Counted from the stretch's first letter, positions 26,681-36,352 are shown. The stretch is DNA of 53,391 nucleotides from Desulfosarcina sp. (GCA_014237405.1 JABZFO010000055.1:1-53391), one strand, 5' to 3'. Made by a program: numbers and translations. The notes: generated by a model from the letters alone, not told the origin.

Positions 26681-27448
26681 CTAATTGATTATCGACTCAA
26701 ACGCCCGCCAATCCCAGGGCGGACGTTGGCTATCCGATATGTCGACACCCGGCCAGGGCCACTGTTGCGGAATCGGACTGGAAAACACCAACCGTTCTCC
26801 ACGGGTGGGATGATCCACCTTCAACTCGTGGGCCAGCAGAGCGATCTGCCGGCCGTGGAGCGGGGCATCGGCGCCATAGCGAAGGTCCCCCAGGATCGGG
26901 TATCCCAAGTTGGCCAGCTGGATACGGATCTGGTGACGCCGGCCGGTTTCCAGAGAGATCCGCAGCAGGCTTTTGTCGCGATCCGTACCGAGGACCGTAT
27001 AGCGCAGCCGCGCCTCCTGGCTGCTATCCGTGGGTGCCGGTACCACACGGCTCAAGCGGTCGTGGCGTTCGATGTGATGGATCAGCCGACCGGATTCACT
27101 GGAAACCGTTCCGCTGACCACGGCCAGGTAATGCTTCTGCACGGTCCGCTCCCGGAACTGTTTGGACAGGCGACCGGCCGCTTTGGATGTACGGGCAAAC
27201 AGAACCACCCCGGCCACCGGCCGATCCAGCCGGTGAACCATGGCCAGAAACACCTTGCCCGGCTTATGGTAACGCTCCTTGAGCCACTGTTTGCCCAGAT
27301 CCAGCAGGCAACCGTCGCCGGTACGATCCCCTTGCACCAGCAGTCCTGATGGTTTATAAACCGCCAGCAAGTGGTTGTCCTCATAAAGGACAGGCCAGCG
27401 GGGATCAAAAAAACAAAGCGGTTTGGTTTTACAAGGAGTGGCGTCCAT
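26681..27448 (-). CDS. RluA-family RNA pseudouridine synthase
   Basis: 255 residues. Catalytic motif HRLDRPVAGVVLF (Asp nucleophile), preceded by DNHLLAVYKPSGLLVQ and followed by KHYLAVVSG, LETGRRHQIRIQLA and YPILGDLRYGA. No S4 domain is present. The RNA target is unknown. Its stop is 7 bp from the 125-bp repeat; upstream, it is divergent from the RsmG fusion gene, with a hairpin element between them. It is not closely similar to the RluA gene at 7.1 kb. Confidence 0.82.
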   Translation of the reverse strand: MDATPCKTKPLCFFDPRWPVLYEDNHLLAVYKPSGLLVQGDRTGDGCLLDLGKQWLKERYHKPGKVFLAMVHRLDRPVAGVVLFARTSKAAGRLSKQFRERTVQKHYLAVVSGTVSSESGRLIHHIERHDRLSRVVPAPTDSSQEARLRYTVLGTDRDKSLLRISLETGRRHQIRIQLANLGYPILGDLRYGADAPLHGRQIALLAHELKVDHPTRGERLVFSSPIPQQWPWPGVDISDSQRPPWDWRAFESIIN

Positions 27449-27530
27449 GACTTTGACCGGACCGTAGAAAACGATACGCTAGCAAGCGACTGTGTGTTAT
27501 TGATTTGAACACTCCATGAATTATACAGCT

Positions 27531-27634
27531 ATAGGCTTTAAGAAAATGTTTTTGGCAAGGATAGAGGGAGGAAGCTGTATTGTAATACTGCGACGACCGA
27601 TAACGCAGTCCAGAAACATTTTCTTAAAGCCTAT
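27531..27634. repeat. 104-bp element with 25-bp inverted ends
   Basis: Left arm 27531-27555 and right arm 27610-27634 are reverse complements with one mismatch. It sits in the divergent region between the RluA gene and the RsmG fusion gene, where it must lie close to the promoters. No coding capacity. Its arms are unrelated to those of the 125-bp element. Confidence 0.8.
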
Positions 27635-27647
27635 TCAGGGGTAGCAC

Positions 27648-29141
27648 GTGACGCATAGCGATACAAGCTCTTCTCAAAGGCAACGCGGTAGGGGAAGAAA
27701 AAAGCCCCCCGGCCCCGAGCAGATGGACGCGCTGCTGAAACGCTGCGGGATCAACCTTGCGGCTGCTCAACTCAAGCGGCTCTGGGCCTACCACCAACTG
27801 CTGCGGCGCCATGATGCCGAGCTGAATCTCACTCGTATCCGCAATTTTGAGAACATGGTCGTCAAGCTCTATGCCGATTCCATCCTGCCGGCCCTGCACG
27901 CACCGCTGCCCTCACCGCTGCTTGACCTGGGTACCGGCCCCGGCATGCCGGGCATCCCGCTCAAAATTTTTCGGCCGGACCTTCATATCCTGCTGGCCGA
28001 GAGCCGGCAAAACCGTACTGACTTCTTGAAAACGGCCGTCTCCACACTGGGCCTGTCCGGTCTCGACGTGGTGAAACGGAGAATTGCTCCGGATTACGAC
28101 CGCCCGGTAGCCGGTGTGATCACCCGGGCCGTCGAATCCATCGCCGATACGTTGGTGCGGGTTGCCGGTTGTATCATGCAGGACGGCATGGTCATCTTCA
28201 TGAAAGGCCCCCGGTGCGACGAAGAAATTGAAACGGCATCACAAACGTTCTCTTCGGCTTATGAACTGGCCGATGATATCCCATACCAGATCCCCCACAC
28301 CCCGCACCGGCGCCGACTGGTGGTCTTTAGACGTAAAGTCAAGCCGATCCATGCCAGGGGCACATCTCTAAATATGAAAAAACACCGCATAAAGGTCATC
28401 GAAAGCGAAAACAACGGAATTTTCAAGGATCTGAAAAAACTTCAGGGCGGACGCGGTGTGAAAAAGCAGGGCAAAACCCTGGTGTGCGGTGCCCGACTGG
28501 TGGCCGAGGTGATGCAGCGATCCCCTGAGCGCTGCCTGGCCTGGATCAGTGCCGGCGAGCGCCATCCACCCCCGCCGGATGCGCCGTGCAACCTGGAATG
28601 GGTTCAGCTGGCACCGGATCTGTTTCAGATCCTGGACCTCTTCGGAACCCGCAGTCCCATCATTTTGTACGATGTACCCACACTTGAGCCCTGGCGGTCG
28701 GATGAAGGGCTGCTGTCCGGGTGCAGCCTGCTGATCCCATTTCAGGATCCGGAAAATGTGGGGGCGGTGATTCGCTGCGGTGCTGCATTCGATGCGGATC
28801 GGATCGTCCTGCTATCTGAAAGTGCCAATCCGTTCCATCCGAAAGCGATTCGGACCTCGGCAGGCACTGTTTTTTCTACCAGGCTCTTTCATGGGCCATC
28901 CCTGGGAGCGATTCCGGAAGACCTTCCGGTGATCGCCCTTGCATCATCAGGCCGTCCGCTGGCCCGGGTTTCGTTTCCCGAATCCTTCCTCCTGCTGCCC
29001 GGCATGGAGGGCCCGGGCCTGCCCGACCGATGGGAGCGGGATGCAGTGGCCATCCCCATGGCCCCCGGCGTGGAATCCCTGAATGCCGCCGTGGCCACAG
29101 CCATCGCCCTGTACGAATGGCGCCGCGCTTCAGCCATTTAG
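27648..29141 (+). CDS. fusion of RsmG (16S rRNA G527 methyltransferase) and TrmH/SpoU RNA methyltransferase
   Basis: 497 residues in one uninterrupted frame. Residues about 1-230 are RsmG-like: LWAYHQLLRRHDAELNLTRI, SAM loop LLDLGTGPGMPGIPLKIF, GVITRAVESI. Residues about 243-497 are SPOUT: an N-terminal substrate-binding part, then LLIPFQDPENVGAVIRCGAA, KAIRTSAGTVFSTRLF and the knot motifs LLLPGMEGPGLP and VAIPMAPGVESLNAAVA. Each half has its family's SAM site, so both may be active. An internal ATG at 28374 could start the SpoU half. Start is GTG 27648. Confidence 0.8.
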   Translation: MTHSDTSSSQRQRGRGRKKPPGPEQMDALLKRCGINLAAAQLKRLWAYHQLLRRHDAELNLTRIRNFENMVVKLYADSILPALHAPLPSPLLDLGTGPGMPGIPLKIFRPDLHILLAESRQNRTDFLKTAVSTLGLSGLDVVKRRIAPDYDRPVAGVITRAVESIADTLVRVAGCIMQDGMVIFMKGPRCDEEIETASQTFSSAYELADDIPYQIPHTPHRRRLVVFRRKVKPIHARGTSLNMKKHRIKVIESENNGIFKDLKKLQGGRGVKKQGKTLVCGARLVAEVMQRSPERCLAWISAGERHPPPPDAPCNLEWVQLAPDLFQILDLFGTRSPIILYDVPTLEPWRSDEGLLSGCSLLIPFQDPENVGAVIRCGAAFDADRIVLLSESANPFHPKAIRTSAGTVFSTRLFHGPSLGAIPEDLPVIALASSGRPLARVSFPESFLLLPGMEGPGLPDRWERDAVAIPMAPGVESLNAAVATAIALYEWRRASAI

Positions 29142-29161
29142 ACTGAATTAAGATACTAAAT

Positions 29162-29190
29162 AAAAAGGGGAGCCCGAGGCTCCCCTTTTT
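29162..29190. terminator. bidirectional intrinsic terminator
   Basis: A 13-bp perfect stem (AAAAAGGGGAGCC / GGCTCCCCTTTTT) with loop CGA. The stem itself carries A and T runs, so it serves both the plus-strand RsmG fusion gene (stop 29141) and the minus-strand qmo genes (stop 29214). Confidence 0.9.
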
Positions 29191-29213
29191 AACACCCCAT
29201 TGAATATGCCTGA

Positions 29214-30283
29214 CTATTTTCGTCCGCTGTACTCCTGGTAGGTCATGGCCACCGTGCGGTAGACGATATGGGCCAGCTTGGAAAACGGCGTATAGGCGAA
29301 CAGGCACCAGACAAATATCAGATGGATAAAATAGATGATGGCTGACAGGCCGTACATCCCGCCCAGGCGAAGCATCTCGGTCAACATACCCGTTACAGCA
29401 GCAGGATGCCGCCGATCACCAGGGCAATGCCGCTGATGTTGCCCAGCCATTTGACCGGGTTGATCTGGCGGTAGGGACCGTCGATGTGGAAAATCCATTC
29501 GGCTGCGAAAAAGCAGTTGGTAACAATGAACAGACCGATGAAACTGAAGAGCACCATCATGTGGGCTGTCGAACGATCACGGTTTTCACTGCACTCGTTG
29601 AACTTCTGGTGCGTCAGGATGGTGGGTACGGTCTTGATCAGGGCCTGGACAAAGCCGACCGGGTCGATTTTCTCTTTGTCGGTTTTGCCTTCTTTAACGG
29701 CATTGGCGTGCATGTCGCACAGGAATCGTTTCAGCCCCAGGGCAAAGACACCCACGGCGCCAAAGAAGGTGGGGATCATGATGATGTCCACCAGGTAGTT
29801 GCCGATGTAATCGGCCTGCCACAGGTGGTCACCGGTGGGAGCAAAATTGAGCCAGTTCACACCCACCATTTTCAGCAGCAGTCCTACCACCAGAAAAATC
29901 ACCGCCGGGATTGCCAGCAGAATGGGCAGCTTTTTGGGATCGCTCACCATTTTGGCCACGACCTTGGGCGTGGCATACTCGATGACCGTGGCCGCGCGCA
30001 CCGCCGCCAGCACATCACCGGGCTGGGCGCCGCGGGGGCACAGAGTGGAGCAGTCGCCGCAGTTGTGGCACAGCCAGACGTCGCCGTTGCCTATCAGCCG
30101 GTCCTTCAATCCCCAGGATGCCGCAATCATCTCCTTTCGGGGAAAGGGCTTGGTATCCGGGGAGATGGGGCAAGCCACAGCGCAGGTGGCGCACTGGAAG
30201 CACTTTTTGAGATCGGCGCCCCCCAGTCTGCTCACTTCCATAATAAAACCCACATCAGGTTCGACCAGATATGAATCCGCCAT
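29214..30283 (-). pseudogene. qmoC: QmoC, membrane subunit of the Qmo complex, internal deletion with frameshift
   Basis: QmoC carries electrons between menaquinone and the QmoAB/AprBA side. The start MADSYLVEPDVGFI at 30283 is followed by two 4Fe-4S motifs (CFQCATCAVACP, CHNCGDCSTLCP) and membrane helices of the heme-b domain. After ALVIGGILLL a stop appears at 29393. The true C-terminus VTGMLTEMLRLGGMYGLSAI and then FIHLIFVWCLFAYTPFSKLA resumes one frame back. About 30-40 residues, including one membrane helix, are missing by family comparison from memory. A broken qmoC is hard to reconcile with sulfate respiration, so an assembly gap is suspected. Confidence 0.82.
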
Positions 30284-30303
30284 TGGTAACCTCCTCACTA
30301 TAC

Positions 30304-30340
30304 AAAAAAGGGGTGGAAAGGCGGCAAACGCCGCCTTTCC
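30304..30340 (-). terminator. terminator-like hairpin between qmoB and qmoC
   Basis: A perfect 11-bp stem GGAAAGGCGGC/GCCGCCTTTCC (30315-30325, 30330-30340) with a 4-nt loop. On the minus strand a T run (plus A 30304-30309) follows after about 5 nt. It lies after the qmoB stop and before qmoC. It may attenuate qmoC or protect the upstream mRNA. Confidence 0.6.
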
Positions 30341-30358
30341 ATCGTATCATTAAATGAA

Positions 30359-32695
30359 TTAGAAGCCCTTGAACGGGTTGGGCCCCAGCGCCTCGATGGA
30401 CTCCACGAAATCATTGATAATCTGCGGAACCTTGTCGTAATCGTCGATGGCCACTTCAAACTGGGCCACCCGCTCAGTTTCCAGAGCCAGGCTGGCCAGT
30501 GCCTCACCGATCTTTTTCATGCGGATCTCGGCCAGCTCGGAGCCTTTGACAAAGTGGCACTGGTAGTCGTCACCGTGCTTGCACCCCAACAGGAAGACGC
30601 CGTCCATGCCCTTGGACAGGGCATCCTTGATCCAGATCACGTTCATTGATCCCAAGCAACGGATTGGAATCAAACGGACGTCCGCCGAATAGGGAATCCG
30701 GTTGAGCCCGGCCATATCCAGTGCCGGGTAGGCATCGTTTTCACAGACCAGGCCCAGGATACGGAACGGCGGTTCGGTGTAGTCGTCTTCGGACGGAACG
30801 CCCACGGCCTTGACCATGGAGCCGATGCTGTCGATACTGTAGTCGGCAAAGCCGATGATGCGCTCGGGGCAGGCACCCATACAGGTACCGCAGCGGCGGC
30901 AGCGGGTGGGGTTGGGCTTGGGCGTCCCCTTTTCATCATCGTCCAGGGCCCCGAAGGGGCACTCTTCCGTACAGCGCTTGCACTGGGTACATCGCTGGAA
31001 GAAGAAGTCCGGGAAGGTCATGTCGCCGGACCGGGGATGGACACTGACCCCACGATTTGTGGATTCGAGACACTGGATGGCCTTGAGGGCCGCGCCGGAG
31101 GCGTCTTCTATGGCCTCTTCCATGGTCATGGAGCGGCGGATGGCGCCGGCGGCGTAAATGCCGGTCCGCTGGGTTTCATAGGGAAAACAGATGAAGTTGG
31201 AGTCCACATAGCTGTTGAACAGGTCGATATCCCTGAAGCCCGGGCCCTGGCGGTAGGCCAGGTTGATAACCGGGTCGTCCTTGGTCACCGGCACCATGCC
31301 GGCACCCAGGACCACCAGATCCGCCTTTACCTGAAGCTTTTCTCCCAGAAGGGTGTTTTCGGCGTCAACGATCATGCCGTTGCCGTTTTTTGCCACGCTC
31401 ATGACGGCACCCTTGGTCATGAAGATGCCCGGATCCTGCTGCAGCCCCTTGTAGAACAGCTCGGAAAAGCCGGGGGTCCGCATGTGCTGGTAGAAAATAA
31501 ACGCCTTGCCGTCGTCGTAGTCCTCCCGCACGTACTTGGCCTGTTTCAATGAGACCATGCTGGTGACGGAACCGGCATAGGCAAAGTCACTGTCCGATTC
31601 ATCCTTGCCCGGGCTCTGGACGAAAACCACGGACTTGGCAGGCTTGCCGTCGGAGGGGCGTACGATCTTTCCGGCCTTGGCAATCGCTTCGAACTGATGG
31701 TTCGTGACCACGTCAGGTAGCTTGCCGTAGCCAAGGTGGGCGTATTCGTCACCTTCGAGGTCATCCGGTCGCCATCCGGCGGCCAGGATCACGGCACCGA
31801 ACATCTCACCATCCGGATCCATCTGCAGGATGTCATTTTTACCCTCGTTGTAGGCCAGATAGGCCTCGTGCTGCTTTTCGACATCCAAGTCCTTGCCGTT
31901 TTCATCCACCTTCATCTCGTCGGGCAGCGGAAAGGGCACATCGAAAGGAATCTTCTCTCCGGGTTTTTTAAAAGTGACGGTGAATTCACCGGGCTGTCCG
32001 GCGATCCGGGCAACTTCAGTCTCGGTTTTCACGGTGATGTTGTCAAGCGCTTCCACTTCCTTGATTATAGCTTCCACCACCGGGGGGATCAGCGCATCAT
32101 AGGGTGCGAAGACCGGGATCTGTTTTCTCACCTTGGCCGCATAGCCACCCAATGCAGCGGTTTTTTCGACAATAGTGACATCATAGCCGGTCTTGGCCGC
32201 GTCGATGGCTGCAGACATGCCGGTAATGCCGCCGCCCAGGACCAATATTTTCCTGGAGAGGTTCTCCACTACGTAAGGTTCCGGCAGTGTTATCTTCTCA
32301 ACGCGGATCATGCCCATCTTGATGTAGTCCTCGGCCATCATCTGAACGCGGTCGAAGTTGTCCTCATCTTCTTTCTCTTCTTCCGTCAGCGCGGGAAACT
32401 CGCTGCGCGGATGGGACCAGACCACCCCTTCACGCAGGTTGACCCGGTCCACGATGCAGCCGTCGAATCGGAAAATGTCAAAGTTTACCCGGCGGGAACA
32501 GGCCGCGATGACCAGGGTGTTGGTGCCGTCGCCAATCTCTTTGTTCAGAAATTCAACGCCCTCCTTTCCACACAGAAACGGATGGGTTTTGACAGGCACG
32601 CCCTCCTCTTCCGGAACCCCGCACAGGGCCTTCACATCGAGAGATTCCCCGATGCCACAACCTTCGCAGATATATACACCATACTTTTTATCCAT
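30359..32695 (-). CDS. qmoB: QmoB, quinone-interacting membrane-bound oxidoreductase subunit
   Basis: 778 residues, soluble, HdrA-like flavoprotein. FAD-binding LVLGGGITGMSAAIDAAKTG, two ferredoxin 4Fe-4S motifs (CTQCKRCTEECP; CRRCGTCMGACP) and a C-terminal MvhD-type domain (IRCLGSMNV ... GCKHGDDYQC). With QmoA and QmoC it links APS reductase to the quinone pool. It is 10 bp downstream of qmoA and 61-75 bp upstream of qmoC on the same strand. Confidence 0.9.
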   Translation of the reverse strand: MDKKYGVYICEGCGIGESLDVKALCGVPEEEGVPVKTHPFLCGKEGVEFLNKEIGDGTNTLVIAACSRRVNFDIFRFDGCIVDRVNLREGVVWSHPRSEFPALTEEEKEDEDNFDRVQMMAEDYIKMGMIRVEKITLPEPYVVENLSRKILVLGGGITGMSAAIDAAKTGYDVTIVEKTAALGGYAAKVRKQIPVFAPYDALIPPVVEAIIKEVEALDNITVKTETEVARIAGQPGEFTVTFKKPGEKIPFDVPFPLPDEMKVDENGKDLDVEKQHEAYLAYNEGKNDILQMDPDGEMFGAVILAAGWRPDDLEGDEYAHLGYGKLPDVVTNHQFEAIAKAGKIVRPSDGKPAKSVVFVQSPGKDESDSDFAYAGSVTSMVSLKQAKYVREDYDDGKAFIFYQHMRTPGFSELFYKGLQQDPGIFMTKGAVMSVAKNGNGMIVDAENTLLGEKLQVKADLVVLGAGMVPVTKDDPVINLAYRQGPGFRDIDLFNSYVDSNFICFPYETQRTGIYAAGAIRRSMTMEEAIEDASGAALKAIQCLESTNRGVSVHPRSGDMTFPDFFFQRCTQCKRCTEECPFGALDDDEKGTPKPNPTRCRRCGTCMGACPERIIGFADYSIDSIGSMVKAVGVPSEDDYTEPPFRILGLVCENDAYPALDMAGLNRIPYSADVRLIPIRCLGSMNVIWIKDALSKGMDGVFLLGCKHGDDYQCHFVKGSELAEIRMKKIGEALASLALETERVAQFEVAIDDYDKVPQIINDFVESIEALGPNPFKGF

Positions 32696-32705
32696 GGGTT
32701 ACCTC

Positions 32706-33983
32706 CTACCTTCTCACCAGGGTTTGAATGGCTTTCAGAGCCATGCCGGTCGCATTCTGGTTGGATGAAATCACGTCTGCCGGCTTGTTGGCGCAGCCGG
32801 CGGCAAACATGCCGCCTTTCTCGAAGTCATTGACGATGAATCCGTCATCGTTGATGGTAAGATCGGCAGGCAGTTTGGTGTTGGCAGCGGTGGGCTGCAT
32901 ACCCGTGGCCAGAACAGCCATATCCACCGTCTGGTAAGTCTTTTCCCCGGTGACCGCATTTTCGGCAACCACGGTGATGTTCTTGGTAGCCGGATCCTCA
33001 CTGACCTCGGCGACTTTGCCCTTGACCAGGATGACGTTCTCGTCTTCCTTGATCTTGTTGTAGAACTTTTCGTACCGGTCGCCGGGAGAGCGAATATCGA
33101 TGTAGAAGATATACACCTTGGTGTCCGGATACTGCTCACGAATGTAGGTGGCGTGCTTCAAAGAGGCCATGCAGCAGATGTAGGAGCAGTAGGGCAGGTG
33201 ATTTTCATCACGGGATCCGGCACACTGGACAAAGGCCACGCTCTCCGGCGCCTTGTCGTCGGACGGACGGACGATCTTGCCATGGGTCGGTCCGGATTTG
33301 GAAGCGAGGCGCTCTAACATCATGTTGGTAATGATGTTGTCGTACTGGCCGAAGCCCAGGTTGTCGATCCGGTGGGCGTCGTAAGGCTCCCAGCCGGTGG
33401 CCCAGACGATGGCGCCCACGGGGAGGTCGACGGTCTTGGCCTGCATCTCCAGGTCTACGGCGTCGTACTTGCAGGATTCCTTGACCTTGATGGCGTCGTC
33501 GGTGCCGATAATCTGCGGCGAGATGACGAATTTGGCCGGGAAGGCCATTTCGAAAGGCAGATAGGCGCCCTTGGTCTTGCACATACCTAAGTTGTATTCG
33601 TCGGACACTTCGGCCTGACAGGCGTCGGCACAGTCGCCGCAGCAGGTGCAGTTCTCGTTCACGTAGCGGGGGCTGATTTTTACGCTGACCGTGTAGTTGC
33701 CGGGCGTGCCGTCCACTTTCTCCACTTCCGCCAGGGTGAACACCTTGATTCTCGGGTTGTCCTTGATCCGTCTGAAGTTGATCTCCAGTCCGCAGGTGGG
33801 CGGGCATAGCTTGGGGAAATACTGATTCAGCTGTGCCACTCTTCCGCCCAGATAAGGATTCTTTTCGACCAGAAACACTTCGTACCCCACTTCAGCGGCC
33901 TCGATGGCCGTGGTCAGACCGGCGATCCCGCCGCCGACCACCATAATGCTTTCACTCGCAGGGGCTGCTTTGTCGTTTGTCAT
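32706..33983 (-). CDS. qmoA: QmoA, quinone-interacting membrane-bound oxidoreductase subunit
   Basis: 425 residues, HdrA-like soluble flavoprotein. N-terminal FAD site VVGGGIAGLTTAIEAAEVG, then YFPKLCPPTCGLEINFRR, the cysteine cluster CTCCGDCADAC, and a later CSYICC. It exchanges electrons with QmoB. The start at 33983 is supported by a good ribosome site (GGAGGG). It follows aprA with a 330-bp gap that contains a terminator. Confidence 0.9.
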   Translation of the reverse strand: MTNDKAAPASESIMVVGGGIAGLTTAIEAAEVGYEVFLVEKNPYLGGRVAQLNQYFPKLCPPTCGLEINFRRIKDNPRIKVFTLAEVEKVDGTPGNYTVSVKISPRYVNENCTCCGDCADACQAEVSDEYNLGMCKTKGAYLPFEMAFPAKFVISPQIIGTDDAIKVKESCKYDAVDLEMQAKTVDLPVGAIVWATGWEPYDAHRIDNLGFGQYDNIITNMMLERLASKSGPTHGKIVRPSDDKAPESVAFVQCAGSRDENHLPYCSYICCMASLKHATYIREQYPDTKVYIFYIDIRSPGDRYEKFYNKIKEDENVILVKGKVAEVSEDPATKNITVVAENAVTGEKTYQTVDMAVLATGMQPTAANTKLPADLTINDDGFIVNDFEKGGMFAAGCANKPADVISSNQNATGMALKAIQTLVRR

Positions 33984-34236
33984 GCTATCCCTCCGTGCAT
34001 CAACGTTTCTAATGGGTCATCAAAACTGGATTAATGTGAAAAGCGAAAAATCATTCCGGGCAATACCCTTTTATTGAAACTGGAAACGGGGAACTGGAAA
34101 CCTGTTGCGCCATGGGAAAAGGGTCTCCAGATGCCGGTTTCACGCTCCAATGAAAAGGTGGGCATCGGGGCAAACAATAGTTTCTGCCGTGCGAGCCCAG
34201 ATGGGTATTACCCGAAAACACAAGCCGTTGTACGGC

Positions 34237-34278
34237 AATAAAAACCTCCAGATACCCGTTTCCGGGCACCTGGAGGTC
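34237..34278 (-). terminator. intrinsic terminator after aprA
   Basis: Minus strand: ACCTCCA (34244-34250 complement) pairs with TGGAGGT (34271-34277); inside them GCCCGG/CCGGGT-type pairs add to the stem. T residues follow (plus A 34240-34244). It separates aprBA from qmoABC. The rest of 33984-34313 shows degenerate 'gaaactggaaac' repeats and no gene. Confidence 0.75.
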
Positions 34279-34313
34279 GGTTATGCGACTAAGCGATGGT
34301 TGTCACCTTGATC

Positions 34314-36293
34314 TTAGTCCTTGAGCATTTTGATGTAATCTTTCTTGAAGACATCCCATTCCTTCTTTTCCGGATCGAACTTGGAGTTGACGAAGCAGAA
34401 CCAGTTCTCGTCATCCTGTCCCGGATAGTCACACTGATAATAGAAGCCCGGGTAGCGGGTCTCTTTGCGGTACTGGATGTGGCGCAGGTGGGACTCCACC
34501 GTCCAGATGCGGTGTTCGATCTCCCAGCATCTCATGAGTTCGTGCAGGTCGCCGGCGGCCAGTTTATCGCAGTCTTCGCGCATGACCTGGAGCAGATCCA
34601 ATACGATTTCCAGACACTTGCTGGTTGTCTGGTAGAAGGTGGCGGTACCGGCACCATACTCATGGGTGGCCTTCATCAGGCGATACATCATGCCGTTGGG
34701 TTTCATATAGTTGGGGTTGATATCGATGGCCGTGGTGTACTCGCAGTGGTCGAGGAAGGTGCGGACCGGCTTGTAAATCAGGTCGACCAGCTCTTCCTTG
34801 GACTGCTTGATGGCCGGGCTGTAATCCGCGAAATCCGTGGCATAGCGCACCATCTGTTTGGCGGCGAGACGACCCTCGGCATGGGAACCCGAGGAGAACT
34901 TGTGACCGGAGCCACCCACGCCGTCGCCGGAGGTAAACAGACCCTGGACGGTGGTCATGCGGTTGTAAACCTTGCCGTTGCGGGCTTTGATTTTATATGA
35001 GTCCGGTACCCAGTCCATATCCGGACCGGAGACCCACAGGCCGCAGCAGCCGGAGTGGGAACCCAGCAGGTAAGGCTCGGTGGGCATGACCTCGGAGTTT
35101 TTCTTCTCCGGCTCACAGTCCTGAGCACACCACAGGTTGGCCTGGCCGCAGGTCATGTCGAGAAAGTCTTCCCACGCTTCGGACTCGAGGTGCTTGAGCT
35201 CTTTCTTGTCCATGGTTTCGCCGAGTGCAGCCAGGGCGGTCACGGTGTCCATCATGATGGGGCCGCGGCCTTCTTTCATCTCGAACAGCATCAAATGGTT
35301 CCGCAGGCAGGTCGGGGTGATGGCGGCCGTACCATAAGGCGCAAAGCTTTCCAGCTCAGCCTTGGCGGCGTCGCTGGCGGCAAAATTTTCGCCCAGACCG
35401 TTGAGGGCTTTGGCCTTGAACAGCAGGAACCAGGCACCCACCGGGCCATAACCGTCTTTGAAACGGGCCGGGGTGAAACGGTTTTCCATCATGGTGAGTT
35501 CGGCACCGACCTTCATGCACATGGTATAGGTGGAACCGGCGTTCCATACGGGATACCAGGCACGGCCTTTACCTTCACCGACGCTTCGGGGCTGGTAGAT
35601 GTTCACTGCGCCGCCGCAGGCTACCATCATGGTCTTGCATTTGATGATGTAGACTGTGTTTTCACGGACGGAGAAACCAACGGCGCCGGCAATCTGATTC
35701 GGCACATTGGCGTCCAGCAGCAGTTCGACGATGAAGCAGCGCTCGATGATGTTGTCATCGCCTATGGCCAGCTTGGCGGCTTCGGCGACGATGCGCTTGT
35801 AGGACTCACCGTTGATCATGATCTGCCATTTACCGGTACGAACCGGTTGGGCACCACTCTTCAGGGTCCCCATTTTCTGACCCTTATTACCGTCCAGATT
35901 CTTTCCGTCATCGGTTATCTTCCAGATGGGCAGTCCCCACTCTTCGAACAGATGAACGGAATCGTCAACGTGACAGCCCAGGCTGTAGATCAGGTCTTCG
36001 CGAACCAGACCCATCAGGTCGTTGCGGACCATGCGGACGTAGTCTTCCGGAGAGTTTTCGCCGATGTAGGTGTTGATGGCGGACAGGCCCTGGGCAACGG
36101 CGCCGGATCTTTCCATGGCGGCCTTGTCGCACAGCAGAACGCTCTGGCCTTCCTTCATCCATTTTTTCACTTCAAATGCGGCACCACAGGCAGCCATACC
36201 ACCGCCAACGATGAGGACATCCACCTCACGCTCTTCAACTTCAGGGTCCCGCACGGCCTTGAGTTCACCCACAGGTTTATTTGGTAATGCCAT
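34314..36293 (-). CDS. aprA: adenylylsulfate (APS) reductase alpha subunit
   Basis: 659 residues, the usual AprA size. FAD-binding DVLIVGGGMAACGAAFEV, GGAVNIYQPRSVGEGKGRAW and GSGHKFSSGSHAEGRLAAKQ. It reduces APS to sulfite and AMP with electrons delivered by AprB, in the cytoplasm. The gene follows aprB by 59 bp, which is the standard order, and has GGAGG before ATG 36293. No internal loss is evident, unlike several neighbours. Confidence 0.95.
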   Translation of the reverse strand: MALPNKPVGELKAVRDPEVEEREVDVLIVGGGMAACGAAFEVKKWMKEGQSVLLCDKAAMERSGAVAQGLSAINTYIGENSPEDYVRMVRNDLMGLVREDLIYSLGCHVDDSVHLFEEWGLPIWKITDDGKNLDGNKGQKMGTLKSGAQPVRTGKWQIMINGESYKRIVAEAAKLAIGDDNIIERCFIVELLLDANVPNQIAGAVGFSVRENTVYIIKCKTMMVACGGAVNIYQPRSVGEGKGRAWYPVWNAGSTYTMCMKVGAELTMMENRFTPARFKDGYGPVGAWFLLFKAKALNGLGENFAASDAAKAELESFAPYGTAAITPTCLRNHLMLFEMKEGRGPIMMDTVTALAALGETMDKKELKHLESEAWEDFLDMTCGQANLWCAQDCEPEKKNSEVMPTEPYLLGSHSGCCGLWVSGPDMDWVPDSYKIKARNGKVYNRMTTVQGLFTSGDGVGGSGHKFSSGSHAEGRLAAKQMVRYATDFADYSPAIKQSKEELVDLIYKPVRTFLDHCEYTTAIDINPNYMKPNGMMYRLMKATHEYGAGTATFYQTTSKCLEIVLDLLQVMREDCDKLAAGDLHELMRCWEIEHRIWTVESHLRHIQYRKETRYPGFYYQCDYPGQDDENWFCFVNSKFDPEKKEWDVFKKDYIKMLKD

Positions 36294-36352
36294 ATTCTAT
36301 CCTCCTTAAACGAAGATTTCAGTTATCTTAAAGCGTATTTGACCGTCTATAC

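Noticed and set aside
29214..29498. Programmed frameshift in qmoC (re-reading one base at CTG CTG CTG TAA)
   Set aside because: There is no slippery heptamer or downstream pseudoknot, and a whole segment is missing compared with QmoC proteins, which a 1-nt slip cannot restore.
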